In this document: piece after piece, positions 1 to 9,046 of the stretch
How positions within the stretch are numbered: position 1 is the first letter of the stretch
How the letters are laid out: every line of letters begins with the position of its first letter
DNA from: CAYJBH01 sp964370605
Lineage (GTDB): Bacteria; Bacillota; Clostridia; Oscillospirales; Ruminococcaceae
Direction of reading: 5' to 3'
Assembly: GCA_964370605.1 (NCBI GenBank)
Contig: CAYJJX010000012.1
Span: 1 to 64,000 of the forward strand
Length of the DNA stretch: 64,000 nt
Notes under the pieces: model-generated
Databases searched by the model: none
What the model saw: the letters and a program-made list of their open reading frames with translations, nothing else
Told to the model about the DNA's origin: nothing
Position numbers and translations under genes: made by a program

Positions 1-221
1 TCAATAATGCCCTCCGTCTCACCGAAGTCCACCGTAGCCGTCACGGTCAGCGGCTCCGCCGTATCTCCGATATTATAGGTCACATCCTCCGGCGCTTCAA
101 AGGAGTATTCCCCCAGCGACTCGGCACAGGACGAGAGTGTGAACAGTGCGGCAATCAGCACCGCCAAAAGCAGTGCAAGCCTGAATTTTGTTTGCTTTGT
201 TGTTGATGATGTTTTTTTCAT
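1..221 (-). CDS. Lipoprotein, N-terminal part only
   Basis: The gene starts with ATG at 221 and runs off the left edge, leaving 73 codons. The protein begins with a basic stretch, then a hydrophobic segment (about residues 13-29) ending in the lipobox L-S-S-C with the lipidated cysteine at residue 32, so it is a surface lipoprotein. What follows is a short beta-rich stretch resembling the edge of an Ig-like or bacterial cell-surface domain. A purine-rich AGGGGCG lies just upstream as ribosome-binding site. Function cannot be told from this fragment. Confidence 0.8.
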   Translation of the reverse strand, partial: MKKTSSTTKQTKFRLALLLAVLIAALFTLSSCAESLGEYSFEAPEDVTYNIGDTAEPLTVTATVDFGETEGII

Positions 222-680
222 ATCGCCCCTTTATTTTAACATTAGTTTTTCTAAGCAACTATTTTATAGCTTTCGGTTTGCACTCTTTAGTGTAGCCCTA
301 AAATATGCCAATGAATGTTTTATATTTTATTTATATTGTGTTATTATATCATATTTAATATACTATAAGCAATGTTTTTTTGCAAAATAATAGTATGGAA
401 CTGTTGCAATTTTGCCACAAAAGTGTGTATATGTGATAACCGTGTAGTATAACAAGTTTAAGGCTTCCGATTTTTCGTTCGTCGGAAGCCTTTTTTATAA
501 TGTTATTTTGTTATATTTTATTTCGGTTCTCAGGAGATGTTTCGTCCATCGGTGTTGTTGTCAAATTTCTGACGCCTTGTTTGATGAATTTTTTCATCTT
601 TAATCTCCGGCTACTTTCAACTATCCTACTCAAATAGTGGGCACAAAAAAAGTAATACGATCAAAAATATTCATCAATTC
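222..680. other. AT-rich intergenic stretch
   Basis: No convincing gene. The part next to 221 is very AT-rich and presumably holds the promoter of the minus-strand lipoprotein gene. The only clear element is the terminator-like hairpin at 460-496. The rest, up to the araD stop, shows nothing recognisable. Confidence 0.5.
460..496 (+). terminator. Rho-independent terminator without an obvious gene
   Basis: An 11-bp perfect stem (AAGGCTTCCGA with TCGGAAGCCTT) with an 11-nt loop is followed by a T-run at 491-496, so it reads as a plus-strand terminator. Both neighbouring genes are on the minus strand and the minus-strand reading lacks a T-run. It may end an unannotated plus-strand transcript from the AT-rich region. 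Confidence 0.65.
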
Positions 681-1376
681 TTACTGCCCATAGTACGCAT
701 TTTCACCGTGCTTGCGAAGATAATGTTTGTCGAGCAGTTCCTTTTGCATCGACGTCAGTGACGGGACAGCATTTTTACAGTGCCATGCCATAAATGCAAC
801 CTCTTCCAGCACCACTGCATTATGCACTGCGTCCATAGCATCTTTACCCCAACTGAACGGCCCATGACTGTACACCACCACCGACGGGACGCTACTCGGT
901 TTTATCGCTCGCTTTGTGAATTCTTCTACAATGACTACGCCCGTCTCGTGCTCATATTCACCGCCTATCTCGTCCGACGTCATCTTTCGAGTGCAGGGTA
1001 TCTCACCATAAAAATAATCACCGTGCGTCGTTCCAAGTGCCGGTATCCCTTGACCCATCTGTGCAAAAATCGTCGCCCAGCGACTGTGGGTGTGAACTAT
1101 GCCGCCGATGTCGTCAAATCTACGGTATAATTCAAGATGTGTCGGAGTATCGGAGGACGGTTTGAGTTGCCCTTCCACCGTCTTGCCGCTCTCAAGTTCT
1201 ACCACCACCATATCATCAGATGTCATGTCGTCATATTCTACTCCACTTGGCTTTATCACGACAAGACCTTGCTCTCGATCTATTGCAGAGACATTACCCC
1301 ACGTGAATGTGACAAGATTATGTTTCGGTAATAATAAATTCGCCTCAAACACCTTCTGTTTCAACTGTTCTAACAT
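681..1376 (-). CDS. araD: L-ribulose-5-phosphate 4-epimerase
   Basis: Cytoplasmic enzyme converting L-ribulose 5-phosphate to D-xylulose 5-phosphate, the last arabinose-specific step before the pentose phosphate pathway. The 231-residue protein is a full-length class II aldolase-fold member. The zinc-site residues fall at D76, H95 and H97 (in the motif H-T-H-S-R-W) and H171, the same numbering as in E. coli AraD. It follows araA by 12 bp, so the two form an operon on the minus strand. No araB ribulokinase lies in the window; it must be elsewhere. Confidence 0.96.
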   Translation of the reverse strand: MLEQLKQKVFEANLLLPKHNLVTFTWGNVSAIDREQGLVVIKPSGVEYDDMTSDDMVVVELESGKTVEGQLKPSSDTPTHLELYRRFDDIGGIVHTHSRWATIFAQMGQGIPALGTTHGDYFYGEIPCTRKMTSDEIGGEYEHETGVVIVEEFTKRAIKPSSVPSVVVYSHGPFSWGKDAMDAVHNAVVLEEVAFMAWHCKNAVPSLTSMQKELLDKHYLRKHGENAYYGQ

Positions 1377-1388
1377 AGAATAGATCCC

Positions 1389-2864
1389 TTACTTCATTTT
1401 CCATACGATATCGGCAAGGAATAACTCCTGCTCAAATCGCTCTACCGTGGTGTCCTTTCCGATACGAACAAATTCGATATCGAAAATATTGCAAAAGTCT
1501 TTCATCTGTTCGGCGCTCACGTCATAGCTAAGCACAGTGTGGTGGGCACCGCCTGCGTGTATCCAACACTCGATGCCGGTATACATGTCGGGAAGCACTT
1601 TCCACATCACCCTTGCAACCGGAAGATTAGGCATCTCCATCGTCGGTTTTACACACTCGATCTCTTGACAGATCAGTCGCAACCTGCCACCCATGTCGAC
1701 AAGGGAAACCGCTATCGCATCACCCGCTTTGCCCTCAAACACAAGACGTGCCGGAGGTTCTTTTCCTCCGATTCCGAGCGGATTCACTTCAATTCTTGCC
1801 TTGTCTGCCGCAACACTTGGGCAAACTTCCAGCATATGTGCACCAAGACTGAGTTCGTTGCCTTTTTCAAGATGATAGGTATAATCCTCCATGAACGAAG
1901 TGCCGCCGCTTTTCCCCTCGCTCATCGCCTTCAAAATCGATGTCATTGCAGAAGTTTTCCAGTCTCCTTCACCGGCATATCCATAGCCCTGTGCCATCAG
2001 GTTTTGACTGGCAAGACCGGGCAGCTGCTTCATGCCGTAAAGATCCTGAAAGGTATTAGAAAACGCCTTGCAACCCTCTTTATCAAACAGGGTCTTCATC
2101 GCTATCTCTTCACATGCTTGATATTTTATTGCCTCTAAATCGCTGTCTTGAAAACTGTATTTTTCACGGTATTCCGCTAACTTCTCTTCAATTTGCGTGT
2201 CGGTAACCTTGTCCATGGTGTCGACCAGTTTGCCCACCGGCCAGGTGTTTACCTGCCAGCCGAGCTTTGCCTGCACCTCCACTTTATCACCCTCTGTGAC
2301 CGCAACTTCACGCATGTTGTCGCCAAAACGCATGACCTTCAGCTCTTTGGAAAAAGCCACGCCATAAGCAACTCTCATCCATTCACCGAGGCGGTTTTGC
2401 AATTCTTTATCCTGCCAATATCCGGCGATAACCTTTCGCTTGGAACGAAGACGAGCGCCTATGAACCCGTGTTCCCTGTCGCCATGCGCTGCCTGATTGA
2501 GGTTCATGAAATCCATGTCGATCTCGTCATTTGGAATCTCGCGATTGAACTGAGTTGCAAGATGGCACCACGGTTTTTGTAGACTAGCAAGTCCATTTAT
2601 CCACATTTTGGACGGCGAAAAGGTATGACACCATGTCACAATACCGATACACTCATCATCGAAATTCGCCTGTTTAATTGTTTCGGTGACGTCTGAGTTT
2701 GTCTTGGCGGTGAGTTTGTAGACCATCTCACAAGGGAGATTCCCGCTGTCGTTCATGATTTTTGTCATTTCGGCAGCACGCTTGTCCACCGTGCCGAGCA
2801 CCTCATCGCCATACAAAAATTGACTGCCTACCACGAACCATATTTTTTTATTTTTTATGCTCAT
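1389..2864 (-). CDS. araA: L-arabinose isomerase
   Basis: Interconverts L-arabinose and L-ribulose in the cytoplasm. The 491-residue protein has the family N-terminus (W-F-V-V-G-S-Q-F-L-Y-G) and the conserved metal-site regions around G-E-G-D-W, F-M-E-D-Y and H-A-G-G-A-H-H; length is close to the usual 500. The frame is open to a GTG at 2870, but the AGGA ribosome-binding site abuts that codon, whereas the ATG at 2864 has 6 nt of spacing and is chosen. It is first in the araA-araD operon, with about 240 bp upstream separating it from the AKR gene, enough for its own promoter. Confidence 0.96.
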   Translation of the reverse strand: MSIKNKKIWFVVGSQFLYGDEVLGTVDKRAAEMTKIMNDSGNLPCEMVYKLTAKTNSDVTETIKQANFDDECIGIVTWCHTFSPSKMWINGLASLQKPWCHLATQFNREIPNDEIDMDFMNLNQAAHGDREHGFIGARLRSKRKVIAGYWQDKELQNRLGEWMRVAYGVAFSKELKVMRFGDNMREVAVTEGDKVEVQAKLGWQVNTWPVGKLVDTMDKVTDTQIEEKLAEYREKYSFQDSDLEAIKYQACEEIAMKTLFDKEGCKAFSNTFQDLYGMKQLPGLASQNLMAQGYGYAGEGDWKTSAMTSILKAMSEGKSGGTSFMEDYTYHLEKGNELSLGAHMLEVCPSVAADKARIEVNPLGIGGKEPPARLVFEGKAGDAIAVSLVDMGGRLRLICQEIECVKPTMEMPNLPVARVMWKVLPDMYTGIECWIHAGGAHHTVLSYDVSAEQMKDFCNIFDIEFVRIGKDTTVERFEQELFLADIVWKMK

Positions 2865-2942
2865 ACTCACTCCTACTCTTTCTGCAAATCGTGTTCAATT
2901 TCAATGCGTTTCTTTTGGGTCAAATAGAAATTTATTAGTTGA

Positions 2943-2971
2943 TTATTATCATTTTAATTCATTGTTATCAA
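2943..2971 (-). promoter_or_regulatory. Candidate promoter of araAD
   Basis: On the minus strand TTGATA (2966-2971) and TAATAA (2943-2948) are separated by 17 bp, a reasonable vegetative promoter about 75 bp before the araA start. The surrounding 2870-3108 stretch is otherwise empty. The AT-rich background makes chance matches possible. Confidence 0.4.
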
Positions 2972-3108
2972 TTGCGCAACATATAAAGCAAAAATAATTT
3001 TACAAATCTTCGATGCTTTTTTCGGTTGCGCCTCATGGTGAAGTATTTTCAACATTCCCTTCCCTTTACTTCGCGCATATCACAGACTTATACTGTTCCT
3101 GCTAAATT

Positions 3109-4203
3109 TCAGTTGAACTCTGAAATTATTTCTTTAAGCAATCCAGAAATAGGTAGCTTTTGGGGACATACTTTTTCGCACTTTTTACAGGAAATGCAGT
3201 CTTCTGGTTTTTGTCCGCTCGGTAATAAATTATACATCATTTTTGTTACATTATCATTTTTTAACCTTCGATTCTCATTTGCAATTTTAAAGACACGCGG
3301 TATATTTATATTTTTAGGACATCCCTCTATACAGTATTCGCATGCAGTACATGGTATTTGATTAGAACTGTTCAGTATTTTAACCACTTCCTCAATGGCC
3401 TGTCTTTCATTGCCAGAAAGCGGCTTGAAGTCTTCGAATGTTTTTAGGTTGTCATCAACATGCTCTTCATTCGACATCCCACTCAATACGACACCAACTC
3501 CCTCTAAAGAAGCAACGAACCTCAGCGCCCAAGAAGCCATCGACATTCCGGGACGAATTTCGTTTAGCATCTTCTCTATTTCCGGTGGCATTGAGGCGAG
3601 CAAGCCTCCTTTTACCGGTTCCATGACCGTTATAGGTATCCCTTCGCTATGCAGTATATCATACAACTTTTTTGATTCGATTATCGGACTATTCCAGTCG
3701 ATATAATTTATTTGAATTTGCACAAACTCGGTCTGCGGCTGTTCCTTTAGGATTAATTTTAGCAATTCCGAGTCGCCGTGAAAAGAAAAACCGTTATACC
3801 GAATCTTTCCTTCTTTCTTCTTTTGTTCTACAAAATCAAAAAAACCGGCATTTTTATACAACCGGTAATTTTGATAAGAGATTACACCATGCATTAAATA
3901 GTAATCAAAATAATCGGTACCGGTTCTTATCAACTGTTCGGTAAAATACCTTTCACACTCGTCGTAGGTTTTCAAATTTACATACGGAGCATTTAATTTT
4001 GTTGCTAGCCGAAAATGCTCGCGTGGGTATCTATCTGTCAACACTTCTTTTGTGATGGCTTCCGATCCGGCATATGTGTAGGCTGTGTCGAAATAGTTAA
4101 AACCGCTATCTAAATATTTATCGATCATACGACATATCGTATTTTTATCAAATTGCCCATCACTACCGGGCAATCGCATTAAACCAAATCCTAAGCTACT
4201 CAT
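3109..4203 (-). CDS. Aldo/keto reductase with C-terminal 2x[4Fe-4S] ferredoxin domain
   Basis: A 364-residue fusion. Residues 1-260 form an aldo/keto reductase barrel with the catalytic tetrad visible as F-D-T-A-Y (Asp, Tyr), K-L-N-A-P (Lys) and L-M-H-G (His). The C-terminal 90 residues hold two C-x2-C-x2-C-x3-C-P motifs, binding two 4Fe-4S clusters. This architecture is common in anaerobic Clostridia and suggests ferredoxin-linked reduction or oxidation of a sugar-like carbonyl; the real substrate is unknown. It follows the MFS gene by 5 bp, with its ribosome-binding site AGAAAGGA inside the end of that gene, so transport and reduction are probably coupled. Confidence 0.9.
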   Translation of the reverse strand: MSSLGFGLMRLPGSDGQFDKNTICRMIDKYLDSGFNYFDTAYTYAGSEAITKEVLTDRYPREHFRLATKLNAPYVNLKTYDECERYFTEQLIRTGTDYFDYYLMHGVISYQNYRLYKNAGFFDFVEQKKKEGKIRYNGFSFHGDSELLKLILKEQPQTEFVQIQINYIDWNSPIIESKKLYDILHSEGIPITVMEPVKGGLLASMPPEIEKMLNEIRPGMSMASWALRFVASLEGVGVVLSGMSNEEHVDDNLKTFEDFKPLSGNERQAIEEVVKILNSSNQIPCTACEYCIEGCPKNINIPRVFKIANENRRLKNDNVTKMMYNLLPSGQKPEDCISCKKCEKVCPQKLPISGLLKEIISEFN

Positions 4204-4208
4204 TCGTT

Positions 4209-5384
4209 TTATCCTTTCTTTGCGTTATTATTTTGGAACAATAACTTAATAGCAACCACACCGGCAGCTAAACACATTAAAGAGGCGCAAATGAAACCAA
4301 AAACCATGCCAAACAAGCTGTTAATTTGTGAAACGATAAATCCTCCAAAAACACCTCCCAGTGCGGCAAACACATAGAACGCCCCCATGGTTATATCTTC
4401 TCTTTGCTTCGATGAAAGGGAAATAGCAGAAGCAATAGTCGGAAAAACGACAGAAAAGAAGATCCCGCTTAGCGGAATTAATACCTCCAGCCCATCCGGA
4501 AGGACCACTCCAAACAAAATCATCACAGCTGCAGAAAACAATGCAATATACAGTATTCGACTATAGCCAAACTTGTCTATGATAAACCCACCAACGAAAC
4601 GCCCAACCGCTTGACAACAAAAAAATACGCTTAGCCAAAACACTGAAGATTCGTCTGAATGACCACGATATATCCTCAGATATGAAGATAGCCACATTAT
4701 GATGGTAGCTTCTGCTGCAATGTACAAAAAAGAAACAGCAAAATATTTGCGTGTAGTTTTGTCAGATAGAGTGAGTAGATACTCCTTAATATGAATTGTT
4801 TCAACCGATGTCTCGTTATCGCCTTTCCACCTTATTGCAAAAAAAATCGTCACAGACAACAAAATAACAGGGACGACAACCAAAAGCGCAGTAGACCAAT
4901 CACCATTTATCATTATAATAAACCCGAGAATCAGCGGAGCTGTTATCGCGCCAATACTATGAAAAGAAGAAAATATATTTACATATTTTGTTCTTTTGTT
5001 CACAGGGTAAACGTTACGAATGACTGCGTTTCCGCAAAATTCATAAAGCCCCAAAGAGAAACCGAGCAAAAACAAACCTAGAACCAGAAAAGCATTTTTG
5101 CCGTAAACATAAAAAAGAATTCCAAGCAACGAAATTACGTTTGCAATGACAAGATAATATTTTTTAGCTATCCGTTGGGCAATGATACCGAAAATCAATA
5201 CCGCCAGACAATAGCCACCGTAATGTAAAACGGCTACTATGCCGCCGAAATCTAAACCCAATCCGTTATCTGTCAAAAGATCAGGAAGAATTGCACCTCG
5301 CACAGAATCGGCGTAGCCGAAAATGTAGTAGCTTAGAATAATTCCTGTTGATATTATAGGTATAAATAGTTTTGATCCTTTCAA
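4209..5384 (-). CDS. MFS transporter
   Basis: A 391-residue integral membrane protein with about 12 hydrophobic helices and an early G-Y-A-D-S-V-R-G motif after the first helix, typical of the sugar-transporting branch of the major facilitator superfamily. The start is TTG at 5384, supported by GAGAGGA 6 nt upstream. It is translated just before the aldo/keto reductase gene. It lies downstream of the YesN-like regulator gene (113 bp gap), so that regulator may control it. The substrate cannot be read from sequence; a sugar or sugar acid is likely. Confidence 0.88.
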   Translation of the reverse strand: MKGSKLFIPIISTGIILSYYIFGYADSVRGAILPDLLTDNGLGLDFGGIVAVLHYGGYCLAVLIFGIIAQRIAKKYYLVIANVISLLGILFYVYGKNAFLVLGLFLLGFSLGLYEFCGNAVIRNVYPVNKRTKYVNIFSSFHSIGAITAPLILGFIIMINGDWSTALLVVVPVILLSVTIFFAIRWKGDNETSVETIHIKEYLLTLSDKTTRKYFAVSFLYIAAEATIIMWLSSYLRIYRGHSDESSVFWLSVFFCCQAVGRFVGGFIIDKFGYSRILYIALFSAAVMILFGVVLPDGLEVLIPLSGIFFSVVFPTIASAISLSSKQREDITMGAFYVFAALGGVFGGFIVSQINSLFGMVFGFICASLMCLAAGVVAIKLLFQNNNAKKG

Positions 5385-5497
5385 CTGTTATCCTCTCTGT
5401 TATAGCTGTTGATGCTAATATAGACCAATCTTACAACAATCCTAATTGTAATAACAGTTAAAATTTTATCTTATTTACAGTAATTTGTCTGAAAAAG

Positions 5498-7099
5498 TTA
5501 TTTGCTAGCCATATGCCTATACTCGCGCGGTGACATCCCTTCCGCTTTCTTAAATACTAGCGAAAAATACTGTGGCGTTTCAAATCCGATGCGATCGATA
5601 ATCTCTTGAACCGAAAAATTGGTTTGCTCGAGCAATTCTTTTGCCTTTTCAATTCTTATCTGATTTATATAGGTAGTAATGCTGACGCCCTCTAGTTCGT
5701 TGAATATTCTTGATACATAAGAATTACTGTAACTGACATGATTAGATATTATTGTCAGGTTAATGTCGGTACTGAATTTTTCTTTAATAAAGAGCTTTAT
5801 TTCTTGGATAAGTGCACTTTCATAATCTTGGCCTTCATTTTCGATAAGATCAAATATGGCAGTAGCGGTTTGCCTGAAAAAAGTGCAACATTCTGACCAG
5901 TTGGAAAACAACTGAGGAGAATAAAGTCTGTTTAACGGCAACACCTCTGTTAGCGCGTATTGATGTTGATATCGCTCTATAAAATTCAAAAAGACCATGG
6001 AGAGAGAAAGATAACATTTTGCCGAGGAAGCATTTACAAAGTTATAGCGTTCCTTTACTATGATTTCATATTTTTCAAATTCTTTGAAAAAATTCACTCT
6101 ATCGCTTTGGAAAAGATAAAAAGATAGTGCGTCTACCGTCTTGTTTAATGATTTATATGCTTCCGGTTTGTCGCTTGTTGCTTGCACCATATCTTCTTTC
6201 TTCAATGTGTAAACAAAGGCGTCGCGTTTATAATTATTGAAATACAAACGGCTGCAGGCCGACATGAGGTTTTGAGAAGCTAACAAAATGTCTTTGCTAC
6301 TGACTGCTTCTTCATACAAAAACATCTTAATGTTATGGTTTTCAATTAAGTTACACGAAACGATTGCGTTATCGAGGTTTTGTTGTAGATATACTGTCGG
6401 TGTGACTGTGCCTTGGAAAAGGTTGATATTTGTTTTGAGTGCGAACAATATTTGACTATCTCCGATTTCTGTTGCAAAAATAGTGAACATATCGTCTAAG
6501 CAAGTATAAAATATATCCACTAAGTGTGATATATAACTATACAAGTCATATGAATCTTGAAATGATGTGTTGCCTCCGGTAACACCATATATTAAAAATG
6601 TGTCCTCTAAGCTATGCTGATTATTTTTTTTGCTATGATTGTTCAGCATATCATTTAGAATCGCTCTTCCGACTAGAAAATCCACCATGCTTTTGCTTTG
6701 ACGGGCACTGTCAAGCAAAGATAAATTTTCAACCTCTTTAATTGCAAGGTTTACAGCTTCAATTATTACAGAGTCATCCTCTGTTTTTAGTAGATACTTT
6801 ACCGGCTGCATCTTTTCGGCTTCATATATAAACGAAAAATCATTATGACCTGTCAAAAAAATGAATTTGCATTTAGGCCAATTAGCCTTGATTTTACCCG
6901 ACAATTCAAGCCCTGTCATCTTTGGCATCTTGATATCAAGTAAAACGATATCTATTCTAAGACTCTCCATTATGTTTAGTGCCTTGAAGGCAGAGTAGGC
7001 TTTGTGGACTTCGAGTTGTCCATACTCCAGGTTTTTGAGCATATCACTCAACCAATCTGTAATATGTACTTCATCATCAACTACTAATATTCTAATCAT
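5498..7099 (-). CDS. YesN-type response regulator (receiver plus AraC HTH)
   Basis: A 533-residue cytoplasmic regulator. Residues 1-125 are a receiver domain with phospho-acceptor D55 in L-L-D-I-K-M-P-K. A long middle region (about 130-420) has no recognisable fold. The last 100 residues are an AraC-type double helix-turn-helix ending in the usual G-M-S-P-R-E-Y-R signature. Its ATG overlaps the kinase stop by 4 bp, indicating coupled translation. Pairs of this type usually switch on an adjacent CUT1 sugar importer, which here starts at 9047 on the other strand. Confidence 0.94.
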   Translation of the reverse strand: MIRILVVDDEVHITDWLSDMLKNLEYGQLEVHKAYSAFKALNIMESLRIDIVLLDIKMPKMTGLELSGKIKANWPKCKFIFLTGHNDFSFIYEAEKMQPVKYLLKTEDDSVIIEAVNLAIKEVENLSLLDSARQSKSMVDFLVGRAILNDMLNNHSKKNNQHSLEDTFLIYGVTGGNTSFQDSYDLYSYISHLVDIFYTCLDDMFTIFATEIGDSQILFALKTNINLFQGTVTPTVYLQQNLDNAIVSCNLIENHNIKMFLYEEAVSSKDILLASQNLMSACSRLYFNNYKRDAFVYTLKKEDMVQATSDKPEAYKSLNKTVDALSFYLFQSDRVNFFKEFEKYEIIVKERYNFVNASSAKCYLSLSMVFLNFIERYQHQYALTEVLPLNRLYSPQLFSNWSECCTFFRQTATAIFDLIENEGQDYESALIQEIKLFIKEKFSTDINLTIISNHVSYSNSYVSRIFNELEGVSITTYINQIRIEKAKELLEQTNFSVQEIIDRIGFETPQYFSLVFKKAEGMSPREYRHMASK

Positions 7100-8859
7100 A
7101 AAACGTCACCTTTTTCATTTTCTGGCATTTGATCGTCATTCGAAAAATGAATAGTAAAGCTGACCTTTAGTCCCCCAAGTTCTGAACGCATCAGTGTCAG
7201 ATAACTCTTACCATCAGATACAAACAAAAGCCTTTTTGCAATGTTTACTATTGCGGTAGCCTCGCTTTCAAAAGTATGATCGGTCAAGTTTTGAATACTG
7301 TCCTGCATCATTTTCAAGCCTGAGTCGGTTAATTCCTCGCCGTTGTCCTCGATGTTGATGATAACTTTTGTAGGCTGATACTCAAAATTTATGCGTAGCA
7401 AACCGTCCTCCACCTTGTTTTCGAGCCCATAAACAAAGGCGTTTTCAATTATCGGTTGAAGTATTATGTTCGGAATCGGTATGTCACTGTAAAATTCATC
7501 AAGAGCATCACAAGAGATAGCTATTCTATTACTGAACCTCAGTTGCTGTATACTGCAATAGATCATCGCGTGTTCCAACTCGTTTTTCAGCGGCACAATA
7601 TCTTGAGCATTTCGTGTAATATACTCAAAATATTTTCCCAGCTGCTGTGCTACAAGTATTGACTTGTCATATTGCTCCGCCTTTATCATTCTATAAAGCA
7701 TAAAATACGTATTATACAAAAAATGAGGATTGATCTGTGCTTGAAGTTGCTTTAACTGCACTTTTTTTATTAGAAGGTCTTTTTGAAATTCGCTGAGAAT
7801 ATATTTGTTGAGTTTGTCAATCATCTGATTATATTCTAAATATAAATAATTGAAATCTGAGGTGAGGGTATATTGGATTTTTTGATTTAGATCAAGCTTT
7901 TCGCCCTGAGTTTTAAAAGCTTCAACCAGAACGTTTAGCGGTTTATGCATAATATGAAACGCGCTCCAAAAGAAAACTATAATAATCACTATTGAAACCA
8001 ACAGCACTATAATGAAATAATAATACAGATTTGATGATGAGAGTTGAGTTTTTTCAATCAAAATTTGGTATTGTGCGCCCATGTCGGTTAATCTATAAGA
8101 AAAAAGATAGTATTCTTCAGTGTTTAGCCCATTAATATTTATCTCGGAATAGCCATTTTCGGCACCGGATACAGAGTCAATTACCTGCTCTTTAATATCG
8201 TCAGGGAGATTTGTTAATGAATAATCATCATTTATTAAGTTTAAGATAAAATATGAGTTGTCATAAATCAAAGGAGCAGAAAACTTCTGATGCAAAGCTT
8301 GTTCATTCATTTTGAGCATTGCTATAACTGTCGGGGCTTGATAGGAGTTAATTCGACTTAACACAAGGTTGTCGTCTATAATATTGATAATGTTTGAATT
8401 AAGATGTCCGTTATATATTCTATCGTAAAGTTCTTGATCAAAGTCACTTTGGCTACCACCACTATGTCCGGTTGTATTGTAAATTACGTCCAGTGCAGGT
8501 AGAAATAGTCTTATACACTCAATGGTATTTAAATAACTTTTGGTATTATCCATTATATCTCTTGTAGAATTTACGTTGTCGAATACTTCTATTGGCTCCA
8601 TTATATCAACAGTGTGCGCTAACTGATTCACACTTTCTAGTTGTATAATAGATGTAAGAGCTCGTTCCATTAATACTACCTCGTCTTGAAAAGACTCCGC
8701 AACATTGTTCACATTGTGCAAAATATTGTCAAGCGGCTCTTTTTCCAAGCGATTAATATATTCTCTTAAGAATAGGAACGAAATTATCAGAATCGGTATC
8801 ATGATTAGAACAAATACCGTTAATAACCGACCCAGGGCACTGGACTTGAACTTTTTCAT
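7096..8859 (-). CDS. YesM-type sensor histidine kinase
   Basis: A 587-residue membrane sensor. One helix near residues 9-28 and another near 275-297 bracket an extracytoplasmic sensing domain of about 245 residues. The cytoplasmic part has a HAMP-like linker, the His_kinase family motif Q-I-N-P-H-F-L-Y-N carrying the phospho-histidine, and an ATPase domain with the N-box P-I-I-E-N-A-F. It is co-transcribed with the response regulator. It is divergent from the sugar-binding lipoprotein gene at 9047 with a 187-bp shared control region, so it most likely senses the glycan breakdown product imported by that system. Confidence 0.94.
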   Translation of the reverse strand: MKKFKSSALGRLLTVFVLIMIPILIISFLFLREYINRLEKEPLDNILHNVNNVAESFQDEVVLMERALTSIIQLESVNQLAHTVDIMEPIEVFDNVNSTRDIMDNTKSYLNTIECIRLFLPALDVIYNTTGHSGGSQSDFDQELYDRIYNGHLNSNIINIIDDNLVLSRINSYQAPTVIAMLKMNEQALHQKFSAPLIYDNSYFILNLINDDYSLTNLPDDIKEQVIDSVSGAENGYSEININGLNTEEYYLFSYRLTDMGAQYQILIEKTQLSSSNLYYYFIIVLLVSIVIIIVFFWSAFHIMHKPLNVLVEAFKTQGEKLDLNQKIQYTLTSDFNYLYLEYNQMIDKLNKYILSEFQKDLLIKKVQLKQLQAQINPHFLYNTYFMLYRMIKAEQYDKSILVAQQLGKYFEYITRNAQDIVPLKNELEHAMIYCSIQQLRFSNRIAISCDALDEFYSDIPIPNIILQPIIENAFVYGLENKVEDGLLRINFEYQPTKVIINIEDNGEELTDSGLKMMQDSIQNLTDHTFESEATAIVNIAKRLLFVSDGKSYLTLMRSELGGLKVSFTIHFSNDDQMPENEKGDVL

Positions 8860-9046
8860 ATTTATGTGTTACCTTCATTTTCTTACAACATTAATGATAT
8901 ATCAAAAAAAAATATATTTCAATACTTTATCATGTTTACACCGCATATAGAACAAAATATTATAAATATTCAAAAATAAACTATGGTTATTGCTCTGAAA
9001 TGATGATATTATTAACGCAAACAAACACAAAAGAAAGGGCAATCAA

